Source of the DNA: Hyparrhenia diplandra
Taxonomy: Eukaryota; Streptophyta; Magnoliopsida; Poales; Poaceae
Assembly (NCBI GenBank): GCA_015847255.1
Contig: JADLZK010010880.1
Span: 1 to 64,000 of the forward strand
Direction: 5' to 3'
Length of the DNA: 64,000 nucleotides
Part shown: positions 1-11,760 of the stretch, piece by piece
Numbering within the stretch: the stretch's first letter is position 1
Layout: each line of letters opens with the position of its first letter
Position numbers and translations under genes: made by a program
Notes under the pieces: model-generated
Seen by the model: the letters and a program-made list of their open reading frames with translations, nothing else
The model's database searches: none
What the model was told of the DNA's origin: nothing

Positions 1-3000
1 TCAAACTCTCACCATATAGAAAGATAGGAAATCTTGTGCATTTGTTTGTTGAACATTATGGTGACCGAGGATGCAAGGTAAGTCCTAGATTGGAATTATG
101 GAAGAATATCGCATGAGTAATGAGTTACAAGTTTATGCGGGAATAAGATATCGAGAAACGTGTGTACCATCAAAACATATATAGGTGAATATTTTTTACT
201 AAGCACCATTAAAAAATATTCTCATCATAGGAATATAAATGTGCTTGGGAAAATGTTTATAATATATATGTGAATATTACACATGAAATAATGAGGGAAA
301 GAGATAAAGAAAGGAGAAGAAAGGGAAAAGGAGAAATGAGAAAAGAAAATGAGATATAGAATGAGCTCTCGGGCTCAATCTCTCTTTCTCCCTCTTCGGC
401 CCAGCCAAGCGAGCCCACCTCGCTCTCTCCCTCCTTTCCTACATGCACAGCCGGCCAAAGATCGGGAAGCGGGCGTAGAGCCCAACTCGCCTCCCTCCCA
501 CGCTCCTCACCGACGACCAGGGACCCCACCGGTCTCCTCATCGTCTTCCACCTCCCGCCAGGAGCGGGAGACCACGGCACGGCTGGACGCATCTCGAGGC
601 CTCCCGCCGGTGACAGTCGCCCCGGTGAAGTGACCGAGCACAGGAGCACCTCGGGGCTGAGTCCCGTCCCGACAGAGTCGTGGCGTCCCCGACCATACCA
701 GCGTCAACGCGAACAGCGCCGCCACTTATCGGCCGACCGCAGCCGTCGATGGGGCAAGACGGCGAGCGGCCAGAGGCGTACGAACGCCGCGGCGTGCGAG
801 AGGATCGGACGAGCTCCAAATGGGAAACCGGCGCACAGAACGGGCACGAAGCCCCCTCGCCCGATGTGACACGACGGGCGCGAGTGCAGGCCGCCTCACC
901 GCGGCCAGCGCCTGTCGCCATGAACAGCGGCAGGTGGAGTCCTCCCGCTGGCCCGACGACCGGCGCAGGCGCGCCAAAGCCGTGGACGGAGATGACGACC
1001 AGTGCCCCGGCACGGACATCCGCACGACGCCACCCACACAGCGGCTACGGTCAATCGTTACCGCGCGCCACAGCCGAGCTCGCATCGCTAGCGCCACGGC
1101 GACGCCGAGGCGCCGCCAGGTGACGGACGGCGACGCCCAGCTCACCGGCCGTTGCTCCAGGCTACGGCGCCAAGACGGACAACCGAGGGAGCCAGTTGTA
1201 TGCCGGCAATGCGGGACCGTGGTCGGAAAAGATCTTCGCCGGCGGAACATCGCGCCGGCGAGTGCACGGCGGCGAGGCTATAAATAGCTCTCCCCGGCGC
1301 CGATCGACCTCGCCAATCCTCAGCTCCGCCCCAGGCGTGGAACGCGGTGCTCACCTTGGCCATCCCTCCCCTCCTTTCTCCCCCGCGAAATCGCGATTGC
1401 CCCCAAGTTAGAGCTCCGCCGCCGCAGCCGCTAGGTCAAGAGCCCGCCCGCCGTCGAGTCGCCCTCTCGCGTCAAATTGTACGGGCTGGTACACCCCCTC
1501 AACCTCCCTCTTCATTCTGCAATGCTCAACTCACCCTATTAGGCGTGGGCGCCCCGGTGTCCGAAAGTGCCGCCCACCGTGAAGCCCGTCACCACCTCGT
1601 AGTCGAGGGAGGCGAGCCACCCCGTCGCCCTGGGCCCACACCATCCGGTTCAGGGCGACGTGGGGGTGCGAGAGCCCCTCGCGGTCCCGGTCAAGACCGG
1701 CGACTCCGGCCCGCTATCCTCGCAAGGCCGCCGTGGGGCACGACCGGGACGGAGCCCCCGTTTCCCGTCTACCGACGCCGTCCCCTGGGCGTAACGCGCC
1801 GCCACCACGCGCCGCCAATGAGGATGAGCCCACGCCGCCTTTCCGTCCCGACGCCGTCCGACCGTCACGGCAACCCCATAATACCGCGGCGCCCACGTGG
1901 CGGCCACCGTGGCGTCCAGCTGACCCACGTGGCATGCAGCCGCGTAATGAAGACGATCTGTGCGCCGCCAAGATTAATTGCTAGGTCTACCCGGTTATTG
2001 TACATGGGGGTTGTAAAAGTTGACCTTCCCATGTTAGAAAAAATTCCCGAGAAAATTTGTAAATTCATTATTTGAATTATGGAATTTTATCATGTAATTA
2101 GTTTCAATATTATTACATGATAAAATTATATTATAATATTACCCTAATGATTTAATTGGGGGTTAATATTATAAAATCCATATCTCATGCAAATGAACTC
2201 CGTTTCGCGTGAAAACGACTTCCATAATTTATATAAAATCTAGCTCTATGCATCTAACCCATTGCCACCATAATGTTCTATGTTTGTCTATGATGTTATA
2301 GTTCAAGCTAGGGGTTTATCATGAGGCGTAGAGTAGATTTGGCGACCGATTAGGAGTATCCATCGAGTGCGGCTAGAAGGCGTTCGACGCCGTGCTTGAT
2401 TCGTAAGAACCTCGGGCAAGTCCTTACCCCACCCCCCTTAATCATGACCTTAATATGATGATATGATGATGAATAATGATATGACTAAGTAAGATCGATG
2501 TAACCTAAGTAATAATGTGAACCCTCCAACAAAAAGGTGAGTGGTGATTGTCTACATGGAGGTGGACTAATCACAATCGGGGATGAATCAGCGGAGAGAT
2601 GCTCGCCTCCCTAAGGACCGGTTCATAGACCTTCTACCTAGTATAATATTACGTCTGACCACCTGGCCGAGATGGGGCGGCTTGATTCCACACCCGTTGG
2701 GTTGAGGTATAATTGGAGCCAAGGTGGCGGAGTAGGCAAACGACCTATTGGGAGCGGAACATGGGGAGAGTGGCCCCATGGTCCGGTTGGCGTGGATCCG
2801 AGTGGTCTTCACGTAAGTGTTTGGGCGCTGATGGCGCGGTGCTAGAGGCACATATTGATGATTGAGAGTGGTGTTGACGGTATAGGTTGGGTAATAAGGT
2901 ATTACACAGTAAAGCATGGGTGATTTGGTATCACCGTATTGTCTAGGGTGATGCGTCATCTTAGGGTGGCGTGTTATCCTTCCAACCCCTGAGAAGTCGT

Positions 3001-3734
3001 GGTAAAGATTATACCGATATACCTAGGAGGCATCCAAGCTGGTGCGGAATCTCGTGGGACCACCTTTGACCCGGTCGTGCGTGGGAGAAGATGGCCCCTC
3101 GTGTGGGGAAAAGTGTACAACCTCTGCGAGAGTTAATTGAATCTATTCGAATAGCCACGTCCTTGGAATGGGCAAGTGCTAGGGCGAACATCTATGATTA
3201 GATATACATTTTGATGATGACTAATATGTGGTGTCATGACAGCGGTGATGACATGAGATAAACCGTGGAACTAGCGAGAGCGATTTTTAGAGACTCTGCT
3301 AGGGCCCAAACCCTTAATAATTACAACCCCTCGTTTGGGACTTCTTGAATACGTTTGTACTCACCCCTCTATTTTTACGGATATCGGCACATGTGAAGGT
3401 AAGATCGATGACGAGGTAGAGGATAGCGTATTGTAGGAGTTCGAGAGGTGTTTAGGAGAAGGGCGTTGAAGCCCGATTTCATCCATGCACAACAAGTCTT
3501 GTGAGATGCGGGCGGTGTCATAGTTAATCCACCGCTTCTCGGTTGGCCAACTCGATATTGCAACCCGACATGGTGACCCCGTCGCCACTGTAAGCCCTTT
3601 CTATCCTATATTTCTATAGCTCGGTTTTGCTATTGATTACTTTTTACCATTAACGTTACTAACGGGCGTGTTTGTGGCGTGATCACGGCGCAAACCGCGT
3701 GTGATTAGCGACCCATTGAAAGTGGGGCGTGGCA
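1..3734 (+). repeat. 5' LTR (partial) of the non-autonomous gypsy-type element
   Basis: It aligns end to end with 7192-10941; the first 119 bp are missing at the window edge. Layout is an AT-rich start (1-340), a GC-rich block (360-1960) containing the promoter, then an AT-rich and mixed tail (1980-3734). It ends GGGGCGTGGCA where the 3' copy ends GGGGGCGTGACA. AT-rich stretches are nearly identical to the other copy, while the GC-rich block differs by many short indels. Long reading frames inside it are not conserved between the two copies and are not genes. Confidence 0.85.
1279..1286 (+). promoter_or_regulatory. LTR core promoter, TATA box of 5' LTR
   Basis: TATAAATA lies in the context GAGGCTATAAATAGC at the end of the GC-rich block. 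The same box is kept at 8492-8499 in the 3' LTR. Transcription of the element would be expected to start about 30 bp downstream, in the conserved GATCGACCTCGCCAATC stretch. Confidence 0.65.
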
Positions 3735-3735
3735 G

Positions 3736-3750
3736 TGGTATCGAGCGAGC
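3736..3750 (+). other. Primer-binding-site-like sequence (initiator Met tRNA type)
   Basis: TGGTATCGAGCGAGC follows the end of the 5' LTR by one base. It resembles the plant initiator-methionine primer site TGGTATCAGAGC with one base lost and local changes. It fixes the element's orientation as plus and the LTR end at 3734. Confidence 0.6.
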
Positions 3751-5320
3751 TTGTCCATAGGATGAAACTTGGGTTAATGTAAATTTTGACTCCACATAAG
3801 GATAACTACTTTTTAAACTTGTTGCTACGAGTGCGCCTTACTATACCGGTTTGTATGTTGCGGAATCGATGGCAACATCGAAACTCTTGTAACAATGGAC
3901 TAGTAAGGATGATCTCAATCGGGTTTTGCTGAACAAAAGGAAAGTTTCCACGACTTCTCTTAGAAATGCTAAAGTGCTTAGGATACCTTGGCCTTCCTCG
4001 ATATTAAAATCGATAATTTCAGGAGGACCAAGTGTCAAAGTACTTAATGAACTTTATGCGCTTCCCAAAGCTCCCAACGGGAAGGATTGTCAAAGTGCTA
4101 TCCAAGTAGATCAACTGGGAATGCCAAGAACGTCCGAGTACCTAAATGGGCGCTAATGTAATGTGCAAGTATAACAAATGATGGAAACTCCACCGGGCAT
4201 ATGAGTCCGTAAAGCAAATAAGTAGCAAAATCCTTTTGCAAGCTTGTTAAAGCAAGCAATGTCTTGGCATTAGTTGCTAGCGTTAAGCTCATGATCATAG
4301 ATGACTAGGCTTCAAGACCTTTAGTAGGTGAAAAGTCACGCAATAATCATCATGGCAGCTACTATGTGTGGTGCGACTATGCACCATCAATGAGACCGTC
4401 CTGTGATGAGAACTATTGTCGCGCTTGTTTGTTAGTATAATGTCCATTTCTTATCCATCCTAAAGGAAACCTCTCCACTTTTACTACTCATAGTAATCAA
4501 CGGGAGGAAAGATTCGATAGGATCGTTGAAGCATCTTGAAAACCCCTTAGGTCACGAGTAATAAAGACAAGTTCCACGTAAACTTAGATCGCCGTGACAC
4601 ACCTTTTCATACGTTTCACACCAGGTAAGTTTGTATGGTGTTTTGACACCCGTGTTACTAGGATACCCCAATAGTCTATCTCTACCCAAAATGCTTGCTT
4701 TCCTCTAATCCCCATTAGATAGACCCATATCGTACCTTGTGCTATTCCCTCCCGGTCTATTTTAGTCCAAGTAGATTAGGAGTTAACTGCGGGGAGACAC
4801 GGCGACAACCAAGGACTCCACGATCGTAGCCGTTGAACCACACCGGTGTTCTTCCCTACAGCCGTCCGCGGCGCCGTCGCCTCGGTGTTCATCAGAACGG
4901 CGACCGTGTAACATTGCGAACAAGTTTGTCGCCTCACGCCTAAAGTTCGCGAGGCTGGCTGTACCATTGACCCCGAACCAAGACCCGAGGAGCTGCACGA
5001 GACACCGCACGGGGAGGCAACCGGTGCCATTGCATTACAAGATGAAGCCGAAGACGAGAGATTTCAGACCCATGAAGATCAATTAAGCCAAATAAGGGCG
5101 TAATGACCTCGGAACGCGCAAACTAATGCTAAAGGTTAGCATGTGACACATGGGACAACAACAATGCCATAGGCCCCACATCATGGGAAATCCCACGATC
5201 AAGGTCACCGGCCACACACTCTCCAATGCCGGACCAGCGTCGAGAGGTCAATGCGAGCAGGAGACCCACTCCGTTCCTTCTCCCACACACCGAGCACCGC
5301 ACCGACCACCCAAAGCTTAG
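3751..5320. other. Internal leader region, no gene recognised
   Basis: This 1.6 kb lies between the primer-binding-like site and the internal ORF. Short reading frames (for example 3926-4156) show no recognisable domain. I see no gag or pol homology. It may be an untranslated leader, as in other large non-autonomous retroelements. Confidence 0.45.
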
Positions 5321-5346
5321 TTGTTAAGCTTCCACCCTCCAACCAC

Positions 5347-5353
5347 TATAAAA
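5347..5353 (+). promoter_or_regulatory. Possible internal TATA box upstream of the element's ORF
   Basis: TATAAAA occurs in the context CCACTATAAAACGGGC, about 125 bp before the ATG at 5477, and is followed by a CT/CA-rich leader. It would give the internal ORF a promoter separate from the LTR, but no other support is visible. Confidence 0.3.
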
Positions 5354-5476
5354 CGGGCACCTCCATCACCGTTACTCTCAACCCACTCCAACCATTCCAT
5401 TGCTATCCCCAACTACTCCCCTCACCACGGAACCCTCACCCTCCACCCACAAGACCTTCCACCACACCCCACCAAG

Positions 5477-6365
5477 ATGGCCGGCAAGCGGGTTCACAAT
5501 CGCACCAACACCCCGGTTCCCAACTCCCTACACCACCATGCAACACCTTGGCATCTCCGAGCGCCCGAGTATGAAGGCCGCGAGTACACGGAGTACGGCA
5601 CCAAGGCCGCGAAGTCACTGATCTACATCGCCAAAAGCCGAGACTACCCCGACGCCACCAACGAGGTGGAACGTGACCGAGATCGGTTTCCGCTTCCCCG
5701 ACACCTACCAAGGCCGCCCGTCAAGCCCTTCGACACCTTCGCCACACCTACCGAGAAGCCATCATCCGCACCCCCATGAAGTACTTCCGCCCCGAGAAGA
5801 AGAAACGACCCGCTGGATCGCTCGCATGAGGGCCCTAGAAGGCCCGAGAGGTTGGTCCCGTCATCGGGAACGGGCGGCCTACCTACTACTCTCGACGAGC
5901 ACTACGACAAGCAGGCCGCATGTGCTAAGTGAGCCAGATCCGTCGCGGGCCGAGCCGGGCGAGAGACTCATCCGGTCTCTCGATGGGGCTCGCCCAAGCT
6001 CGAGCAAGTCGCCACGGCTGCGCATCGAGAGACGCGCTAGCCGAGATGCTGAAGGCCACCCAGAACGTCACGCCTAAGAGGCGGCGACCGCCTACCAGCG
6101 TCACGAGATCCAGACGCAGAGGCGTTCGCCATGATGGGGACGGAGCCCACCATCCAAGAAGGATCCCCATCCACCCTCCCGAGAGGCAAGGGATGTACAC
6201 CACCGTGCCGCCGACACCGCCGGTAACCCCAACCACCCTTGGCCTCGACGGATCCTTCCTCTCGCTCGGCCTCCCAGCACCGGCAGAAGACGACCCCCAC
6301 TCCGTGACCGTCGACGGACCTACGGCATCGCCGCCTCAGTCATCAACCTAGACGAAGTCGACTAG
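5477..6365 (+). pseudogene. Unrecognised internal ORF of the retroelement, broken by frameshifts
   Basis: The best start is the ATG at 5477 (AAGATGG context), opening MAGKRVHNRTNTPVPNS. The reading frame then stays protein-like through a segment rich in YTEYGTKAAKSLIYIAKSRD, but the coding signal has to change frame at about 5670 (to VTEIGFRFPDTYQGRPS) and again near 5740 (to TYREAIIRTPMKYFRP). A last segment ends VINLDEVD and a stop at 6363-6365, just before a 16-base A run. The protein would be about 290 residues, basic, with no signal peptide or membrane segment. I do not recognise a gag zinc knuckle, protease or polymerase motif. It is either a gag-like protein specific to this family or a captured host sequence. 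Frame changes could be decay or base errors. Confidence 0.4.
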
Positions 6366-7039
6366 CTACTCCCGAGGGAGATGTATGCATACCCTTTCCC
6401 ATTAAAAAAAAAAAAAAAGAGTGAAAGATTAAAAGGATTGCTCGGAGGAAAGGCACCAACGAGAGAAATCCACGGGCATCTAAAGCGGAGAAACCACGAG
6501 CAAAGCGATAGAAGAAAAACTCTTCTAAGTGGGGTAGATCCAGATCCAGAGGAAGAAGAGAAACATAAAACGGGCTGACGTAAGCGGATAAAGATGCAAC
6601 GGAAAACTTGGGAATTACCCGACGAGAAGTAGTCACCCAAGTTCACATTAATTGTTGCCCAGAAGAACCAAAGTAACGATCCCGACCAAAAGTGGCACAA
6701 CCAGCAGAAGACAAACTCAAAGACTGCAGAAGATGGGAACTTCCCCTAACCCTAGAGGAATAAATTCTCTAAGTGGGGTAGTCGAGAAAGAAGACTTGAA
6801 GACCCGAAAACCACGAAGACGAAGACGCAAGACCAAGGAAAATGGGGTAACAGCAGCAGTAATCATTGGCTAAGAGCACACCCTCCACCATATCGTGTTA
6901 CCCTAGGGATAGAGTAGCGCGATAATGGTAGAGGCTCTGTAAAGACAAAAGACCTTTGTAAGCAATGGAAAGTTTCCCTCTCTCTAACTTCTTTCCGTTA
7001 GACCTTAATTAGGACCTTCACTCCGTAGACTAGGAATCT
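6366..7039. other. Internal 3' region, non-coding
   Basis: This follows the ORF and starts with an A run (about 6404-6418). It contains CTAAGTGGGGTAG at about 6525 and 6770, which echoes the CTAAGTGGGCTAG next to the 3' LTR, so the polypurine-tract neighbourhood appears repeated. No gene is seen. Confidence 0.4.
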
Positions 7040-7072
7040 CGGGGGACGAGATTCATCTAAGTGGGCTAGATT
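7040..7072 (+). other. Polypurine-tract region before the 3' LTR
   Basis: A GGGGGACGAGATTC stretch followed by AAGTGGGCTAGA sits directly before TGTAACACCC. This arrangement (GGGACGAGATT... then a G-rich tract then the LTR) is known from grass chromoviruses of the Tekay/Del type. It marks the plus-strand priming site and the LTR start at 7073. Confidence 0.6.
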
Positions 7073-10000
7073 TGTAACACCCGTGTTTTTGCATCATTTT
7101 AAAAATCACTAAAAATTTGAACTTTTTGATTTACAACTAAAACTGATTTAATTCCGCCAAACCCGAAACCCCGTTTTTGAAAACCACGCATTCAAACTCT
7201 CACCATATAGAAAGATAGGAAATCTTGTATGCATTTGCTTGTTGAACATTATGGTGACCGAGGATGCAAGGTAAGTCCTAGATTGGAATTATGGAAGAAT
7301 ATCGCATGAGTAATGAGTTACAAGTTTATCTGGGAATAAGATATCGAGAAACGTGTGTACCATCAAAACATATATAGGTGAATATTTTTACTAAGCACCA
7401 TTAAAAAATATTCTCATCATAGGAATATAAATGTGCTTGGGAAAATGTTTATAATATATATGTGAATATTACACATGAAATAATGAGGGAAAGAGATAAA
7501 GAAAGGAGAAGAAAGGGAAAAGGAGAAATGAGAAAAGAAAATGAGATATAGAATGAGCTCGGCTCAATCTCTCTTTCTCCCTCTTCCTCCAGCCCGAGCC
7601 CACCTCGCTCTCTCCCTCCCTTTCCTACATGCGCACGGGCCGGCCAAAGATCGGAAGCGGGCGGCCGAGCCCAACCTCGCCTCCCTCCCACGCTCCCTCA
7701 CCGACGACCGGGACCCACCGGGGTCTCCGTCGTCTTCCACCTCCCGCCCGGGAGCGGAGACCACGGCACGATGGCGCATCTCCGAGCCTCCCGCCGTGAC
7801 CGGCCGCCCCGGTGAAGTGGACCGGAGCACGGAGAGCACCTCGGGGCCCCCACCGAGTCCCGCCAAGCAAGAGCAGCTGGCGTCCCTCGACCATACCGCG
7901 TCAACGCGAGCAGCGCCCGCCGCGCCCGATCGGCCCCGTGTCGCCGATGGGGACAAAGACGGGCGAGCCACCCCCCGAGGCGGACGAACGCACGCGTGCG
8001 TGCGAGGGATCGAGGCGAGCTCCACTGGGAAACCGGCGCACAGAACGGGCACGAAGCCCCTCGCCCGATGTGACACGACGGGCAGAGTGCAGGCGCCTCA
8101 CCATGACCAGCGCCAGCGTCGCCATGAACGCGTCGCGTGGAGTCCGGCCGCGGCCGCACGACCCAAACGAGGCGCGTGCCGTGGGCGGAGATGGCGGCCC
8201 GGATGCCCCACCGACATCCGCATCGACGCCACCCCACCCAGAGCGGGTCAAGCGGGCGCAGCGCCGGGCCGCCAGCTTTCGAAGCCGCATCTTTGCCATG
8301 GCGGTACCGAGCCGCCGGCCGTAGGTGACGGACGCGACGACGCCAGCTCACGGCCACGGTGCCGCGAGGCGCCAAGGGCGCCAGGACAACCGAGGAGGAG
8401 CTACCAGATGCCGACAATGGCGGGACCGTGGTCGGAAAAGATCTTCGTCGAGGCGGAAACATCGCGCCGGCCGAGTGCACGGCGGCGAGGCTATAAATAG
8501 CCTCCCCCGGCGCTCGATCGACCTCGCCAATCCCCTCACAAGCTCCGCCCAAGCGTGGAACGCGCGGTGCTCACCTTGGCCATCCCTCCCCTCCTTCTCT
8601 CCTCGCGAAATCGCGATTGCCCCCAAGTTGGAGCTCCGCCGCCGCAGCCGCTAGGTCAAGAGCCCGCCGCCGTCGTAGTCGTCCTCGCGTCAAATTGCCT
8701 GGCTGGTACACCCCCTCAACCTCCCCTCTTCATTCTGCAATGCTCAACTCACCCTATTAGGCAGTGGACGCCGGTGTCCGAGTGCCGCCGCCGTCGGAAG
8801 CCCGTCACCACCGCCGCCGTCGAGGGAGGCGAGCCACCCCGTCGCCTAGACCTACACCATCCGGTTCGAGGCGGCGTGGGGTGTGCCGACCCCTCGCGGC
8901 GAGGTCCGGTCAAGACCGGCGACTCCGGCCAGCTCTCAGGCAAGGCACCGCCGTGGGAGGCACAGCGCGAGGGTGGAGCCCTGTTTCAGATTGGCCGCCC
9001 CCTGGGCGTAACGCCGTCACCACGCCCGACCAATGAGGATGAGCCACGTCGCCTTTTTCCGTCGGCGCCGTCCGGCCCGTCCACGGCAACCCCATAATAC
9101 ACGTGGCGCCCGCGTGGCGGCCACCGTGGCGTCCAGCTGGACCCACGTGGCATGCACGTGTATGAAGACGGATCTGTGTACACAAGATTAATTGCTAGGT
9201 CTACCCGGTTATTGTACCGCACGGGGTTGTAAAAGTTGACCTTCCCATGTTAGAAAAATTCCCAGAAAATTTGTAAATTCATTATTTGAATTATGGAATT
9301 TTATCATGTAATTAGTTTCAATATTATTACATGATAAAATTATATTATAATATTACCCTAATGATTTAATTGGGGGTTAATATTATAAAATCCATATCTC
9401 ATGCAAATGAACTCCGTTTAGCGTGAAAGCGACTTCCATAATTTATATAAAATCTAGCTCTATGCATCTAACCCATTGCCACCATAATGTTCTATGTTTG
9501 TCTATGATGTTATAGTTCAAGCTAGGGTTTATCGCCAGATGTAGAGTAGATTTGGCGACCCGATTAGGAGTATCCATCAGAGTACGCTAGAAGGCGTTCG
9601 ACGCCGTGCCGATTCGTAAGAACCTCGAGGCAAGTCCTTACCCCCTAATCATGACCTTAATATGATGATATGATGATGAATAATGATATGACTAAGTAAG
9701 ATCGATGTAACCTAAGTAATAATGTGAACCCTCCAACAAAAGGTGAGTGGTGATTGTCTACATGGAGGTGGACTAATCACAATCGGGGGATGAATCCCGC
9801 GGAGAGATGCTCGCCTACCTAAGGACCGGTTCATAGACCTTCTACCTAGTATAATATTACGCATTGACCACACGCCGAGATGGGGACGGCTTGATTCCAC
9901 ACCCCGTTGGGTTGAGGTATAATTGGAGCCAAGGTGGCCGGAGTAGGCAAGCGACCTATTGGGAGCGGACATGGGGAGAGTGGCCCCATGGTCCGGTTGG

Positions 10001-10941
10001 CGTGGATCTTTGAGTGGTCTTCCACGTAAGTGTTTGGGCGCTGATGGCGCGGTGCTAGAGGCACATATTGATGATTGAGAGTGGTGTTGACAAGATAGGT
10101 TGGGTAATAAGGTATTACGTAAAGCATGGTGATTTGGTATCACCGTATTGTCTAGGGTGATGCGTCATCTTAGGGTGGCGTGTTATCCTTCCAACCCCTG
10201 AGAAGTCGTGGTAAAGATTATACCGATATACCTAGGAGGCATCCAAGCGGGTACGGAATCTCGTGGGACCACCTTTGACCAGTCGTACGTGGGAGAAGAT
10301 GGCCCCTCGTGTGGGGAAAAGTGTACAACCTCTGCAGAGTTAATTGAATCTATTCGAATAGCCACGTCCTTAGAATGGGCAAGTGCTAGGACGAACATCT
10401 ATGATTAGATATACATTTTGATGATGACTAACATGTGGTGTCATGACAGCGGTGATGACATGAGATAAACCGGGAACTAGCGAGAGCAGTTTTAGAGACT
10501 CTGCTAGGGCCCAAACCCTTAATAATTACAACCCCTGGTTGGGACTTGCTGAGTACGTTTGTACTCACCCCTCTATTTTTACAGATATCGGCACATGTGA
10601 AGGTAAGATCGATGACGAGGTAGAGGATAGCGTATCGTAGGAGTTCGAGAGGTGTTTAGGAGAAGGACGTTGAAGCCCAGATTTCATCCATGCACAAGTC
10701 TGCTTGTGGAGTACGGGCAGTGTCATAGTTAATCCACCGCTTCTCGGTTGGCCAACTCGATATTGCAACCCGACATGGTGACCCTTCGTCGCCATTTGTA
10801 AGCCCTTTCTATCCTATATTTCTATAGCTCGGTTTTGCTATTGATTCTGTTTACCATTATTATTTACTAACAGGCGTGTTTGTGGCGTGATCTGGCGCAA
10901 ACACGTGTGATTAACGACCCATTGAAAGTGGGGGCGTGACA
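7073..10941 (+). repeat. 3' LTR (complete, 3869 bp)
   Basis: It begins TGTAACACCCGTG and ends GGGGGCGTGACA, giving the usual TG...CA ends. It is a full copy of the 5' LTR. The GC-rich block spans about 7560-9180. The 319-codon plus-strand frame at 7541-8500 and the 284-codon minus-strand frame at 7698-8552 fall entirely in this block and are broken in the 5' copy, so I treat them as chance frames in GC-rich DNA. Confidence 0.85.
8492..8499 (+). promoter_or_regulatory. TATA box of 3' LTR
   Basis: TATAAATA in GAGGCTATAAATAGCC, the same position and context as in the 5' LTR. It could drive read-out transcription into the downstream sequence at 10942. Confidence 0.55.
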
Positions 10942-11342
10942 TTGCCCCTAATTGCATCCAGCTTCTTAGTGATGAGGCGTATCCAGTCGTCTGCGACCAA
11001 GGGGTCATCCCTGGTATCCTCGAAGGTAGGTGGACGTAGCCTCATGAATGCTGCTATCTTCCCTTGTCCATTCTCATTATCTCTCCTTCCGACAAGTCTT
11101 TCCAGTAACTGTGTCTGTCTGTCCATCACCTCCGCCAGATTGGGTGGGGGTGGTGGTATGTGCTCATTCTCGCCTTCCTGGTTAACTTCTTCTTCCACTG
11201 GTCTATCTTCATTGCCTCTGTTGTTTCTAGGTTGCCTGCCCCGGTTTCGCTTGTTTCTCGGAGGTTCGTCGCCTCCCGCATGGCGGTCCATAGCTTCGGC
11301 CCTTTCACAGCGTTCGCGGATCCTGCTAGACCTTCTTTCCAT
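10942..11342 (-). pseudogene. Ty3/gypsy gag, N-terminal part, interrupted by LTR element insertion
   Basis: The likely start is the Met at about 11342 (MERRSSRIRERCERAEAMD). A charged, Arg- and Asn-rich leader is followed by PPPPPNLAEVMDRQTQLLERL and then by FMRLRPPTF...DPLVADDWIRLITKKLDAI, the conserved opening of the retrotransposon gag domain in plant gypsy elements. Gag would form the particle that packages the element RNA. About 130 residues remain. The reading frame runs straight into the 3' end of the 1-10941 element at 10941/10942, so that element is the younger insertion. No capsid C-terminal half or zinc knuckle remains here. Confidence 0.75.
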
Positions 11343-11760
11343 CAGATTACTGTGATAGCAATATGGGTAAGACGGTGTTTGCGGATCAAGAGGCAAAACT
11401 CAATGCAAATGATAAAACATGGAAACATTCGATACATCTTCATAGTTCTTATACGTGATACAGGTGCATCACACATAACAACCATTCAGATGCCATAGAA
11501 AACACTCAAATACTACTGACATTGATACTACACTACACATAGTCTGCCATAAAGATGACTGCTTGCTACAGTTACAATTATTTATTTTACAAACTGTAGC
11601 TTTTGGAGGTTCCACATCTCTGGTATTTGTTGTGCTAGCACAAAGTGCCGTTGTCATGGGCACTTGGATGGTCCTGCTTCCCGCTGGAAGTTGTCTGCGA
11701 CGGACTCCTTGGTCTCATCTGACTCGGAATCTGTCATAGACTCCCTCGGCAACTATCCAT
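11343..11760. other. Spacer between upstream ORF and gag
   Basis: A 0.4 kb region between the two ORFs of the minus-strand gypsy element. It contains only short frames, and no conserved motif was recognised. Confidence 0.4.

Larger units (their letters stand above)
1..10941 (+). mobile_element. Large non-autonomous Ty3/gypsy-type LTR retrotransposon, left end cut by window
   Basis: Two long direct repeats (1-3734 and 7073-10941) bracket a 3.3 kb internal region. The right repeat begins TGTAACACCCG and ends GCGTGACA. The left repeat lacks only its first 119 bp, which lie outside the window. A primer-binding-like site follows the left LTR and a purine-rich tract precedes the right LTR, so orientation is plus. 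The internal region holds no gag, protease, reverse transcriptase or integrase that I can recognise, only a short broken ORF. Long LTRs starting TGTAACACCC fit the Tekay/Del group of chromoviruses, but without pol this is inference. Non-autonomous elements with long LTRs of this sort are called LARDs. The element was inserted into the gag gene of a minus-strand gypsy element (10942 onward). The left target-site copy is out of view. Confidence 0.85.

Noticed and set aside
5925..6351. Separate 103- and 140-codon frames on both strands
   Set aside because: The plus one overlaps the frame-shifted end of the retroelement ORF and the minus one is its shadow; neither is supported alone.
7541..8500. 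319-codon plus-strand open frame
   Set aside because: It lies in the GC-rich block of the 3' LTR. The same region of the 5' LTR (about 349-1290) breaks the frame many times, and the translation is low in complexity with no domain.
7698..8552. 284-codon minus-strand open frame
   Set aside because: It is antisense in the same LTR block, not conserved in the other LTR, and has no domain.
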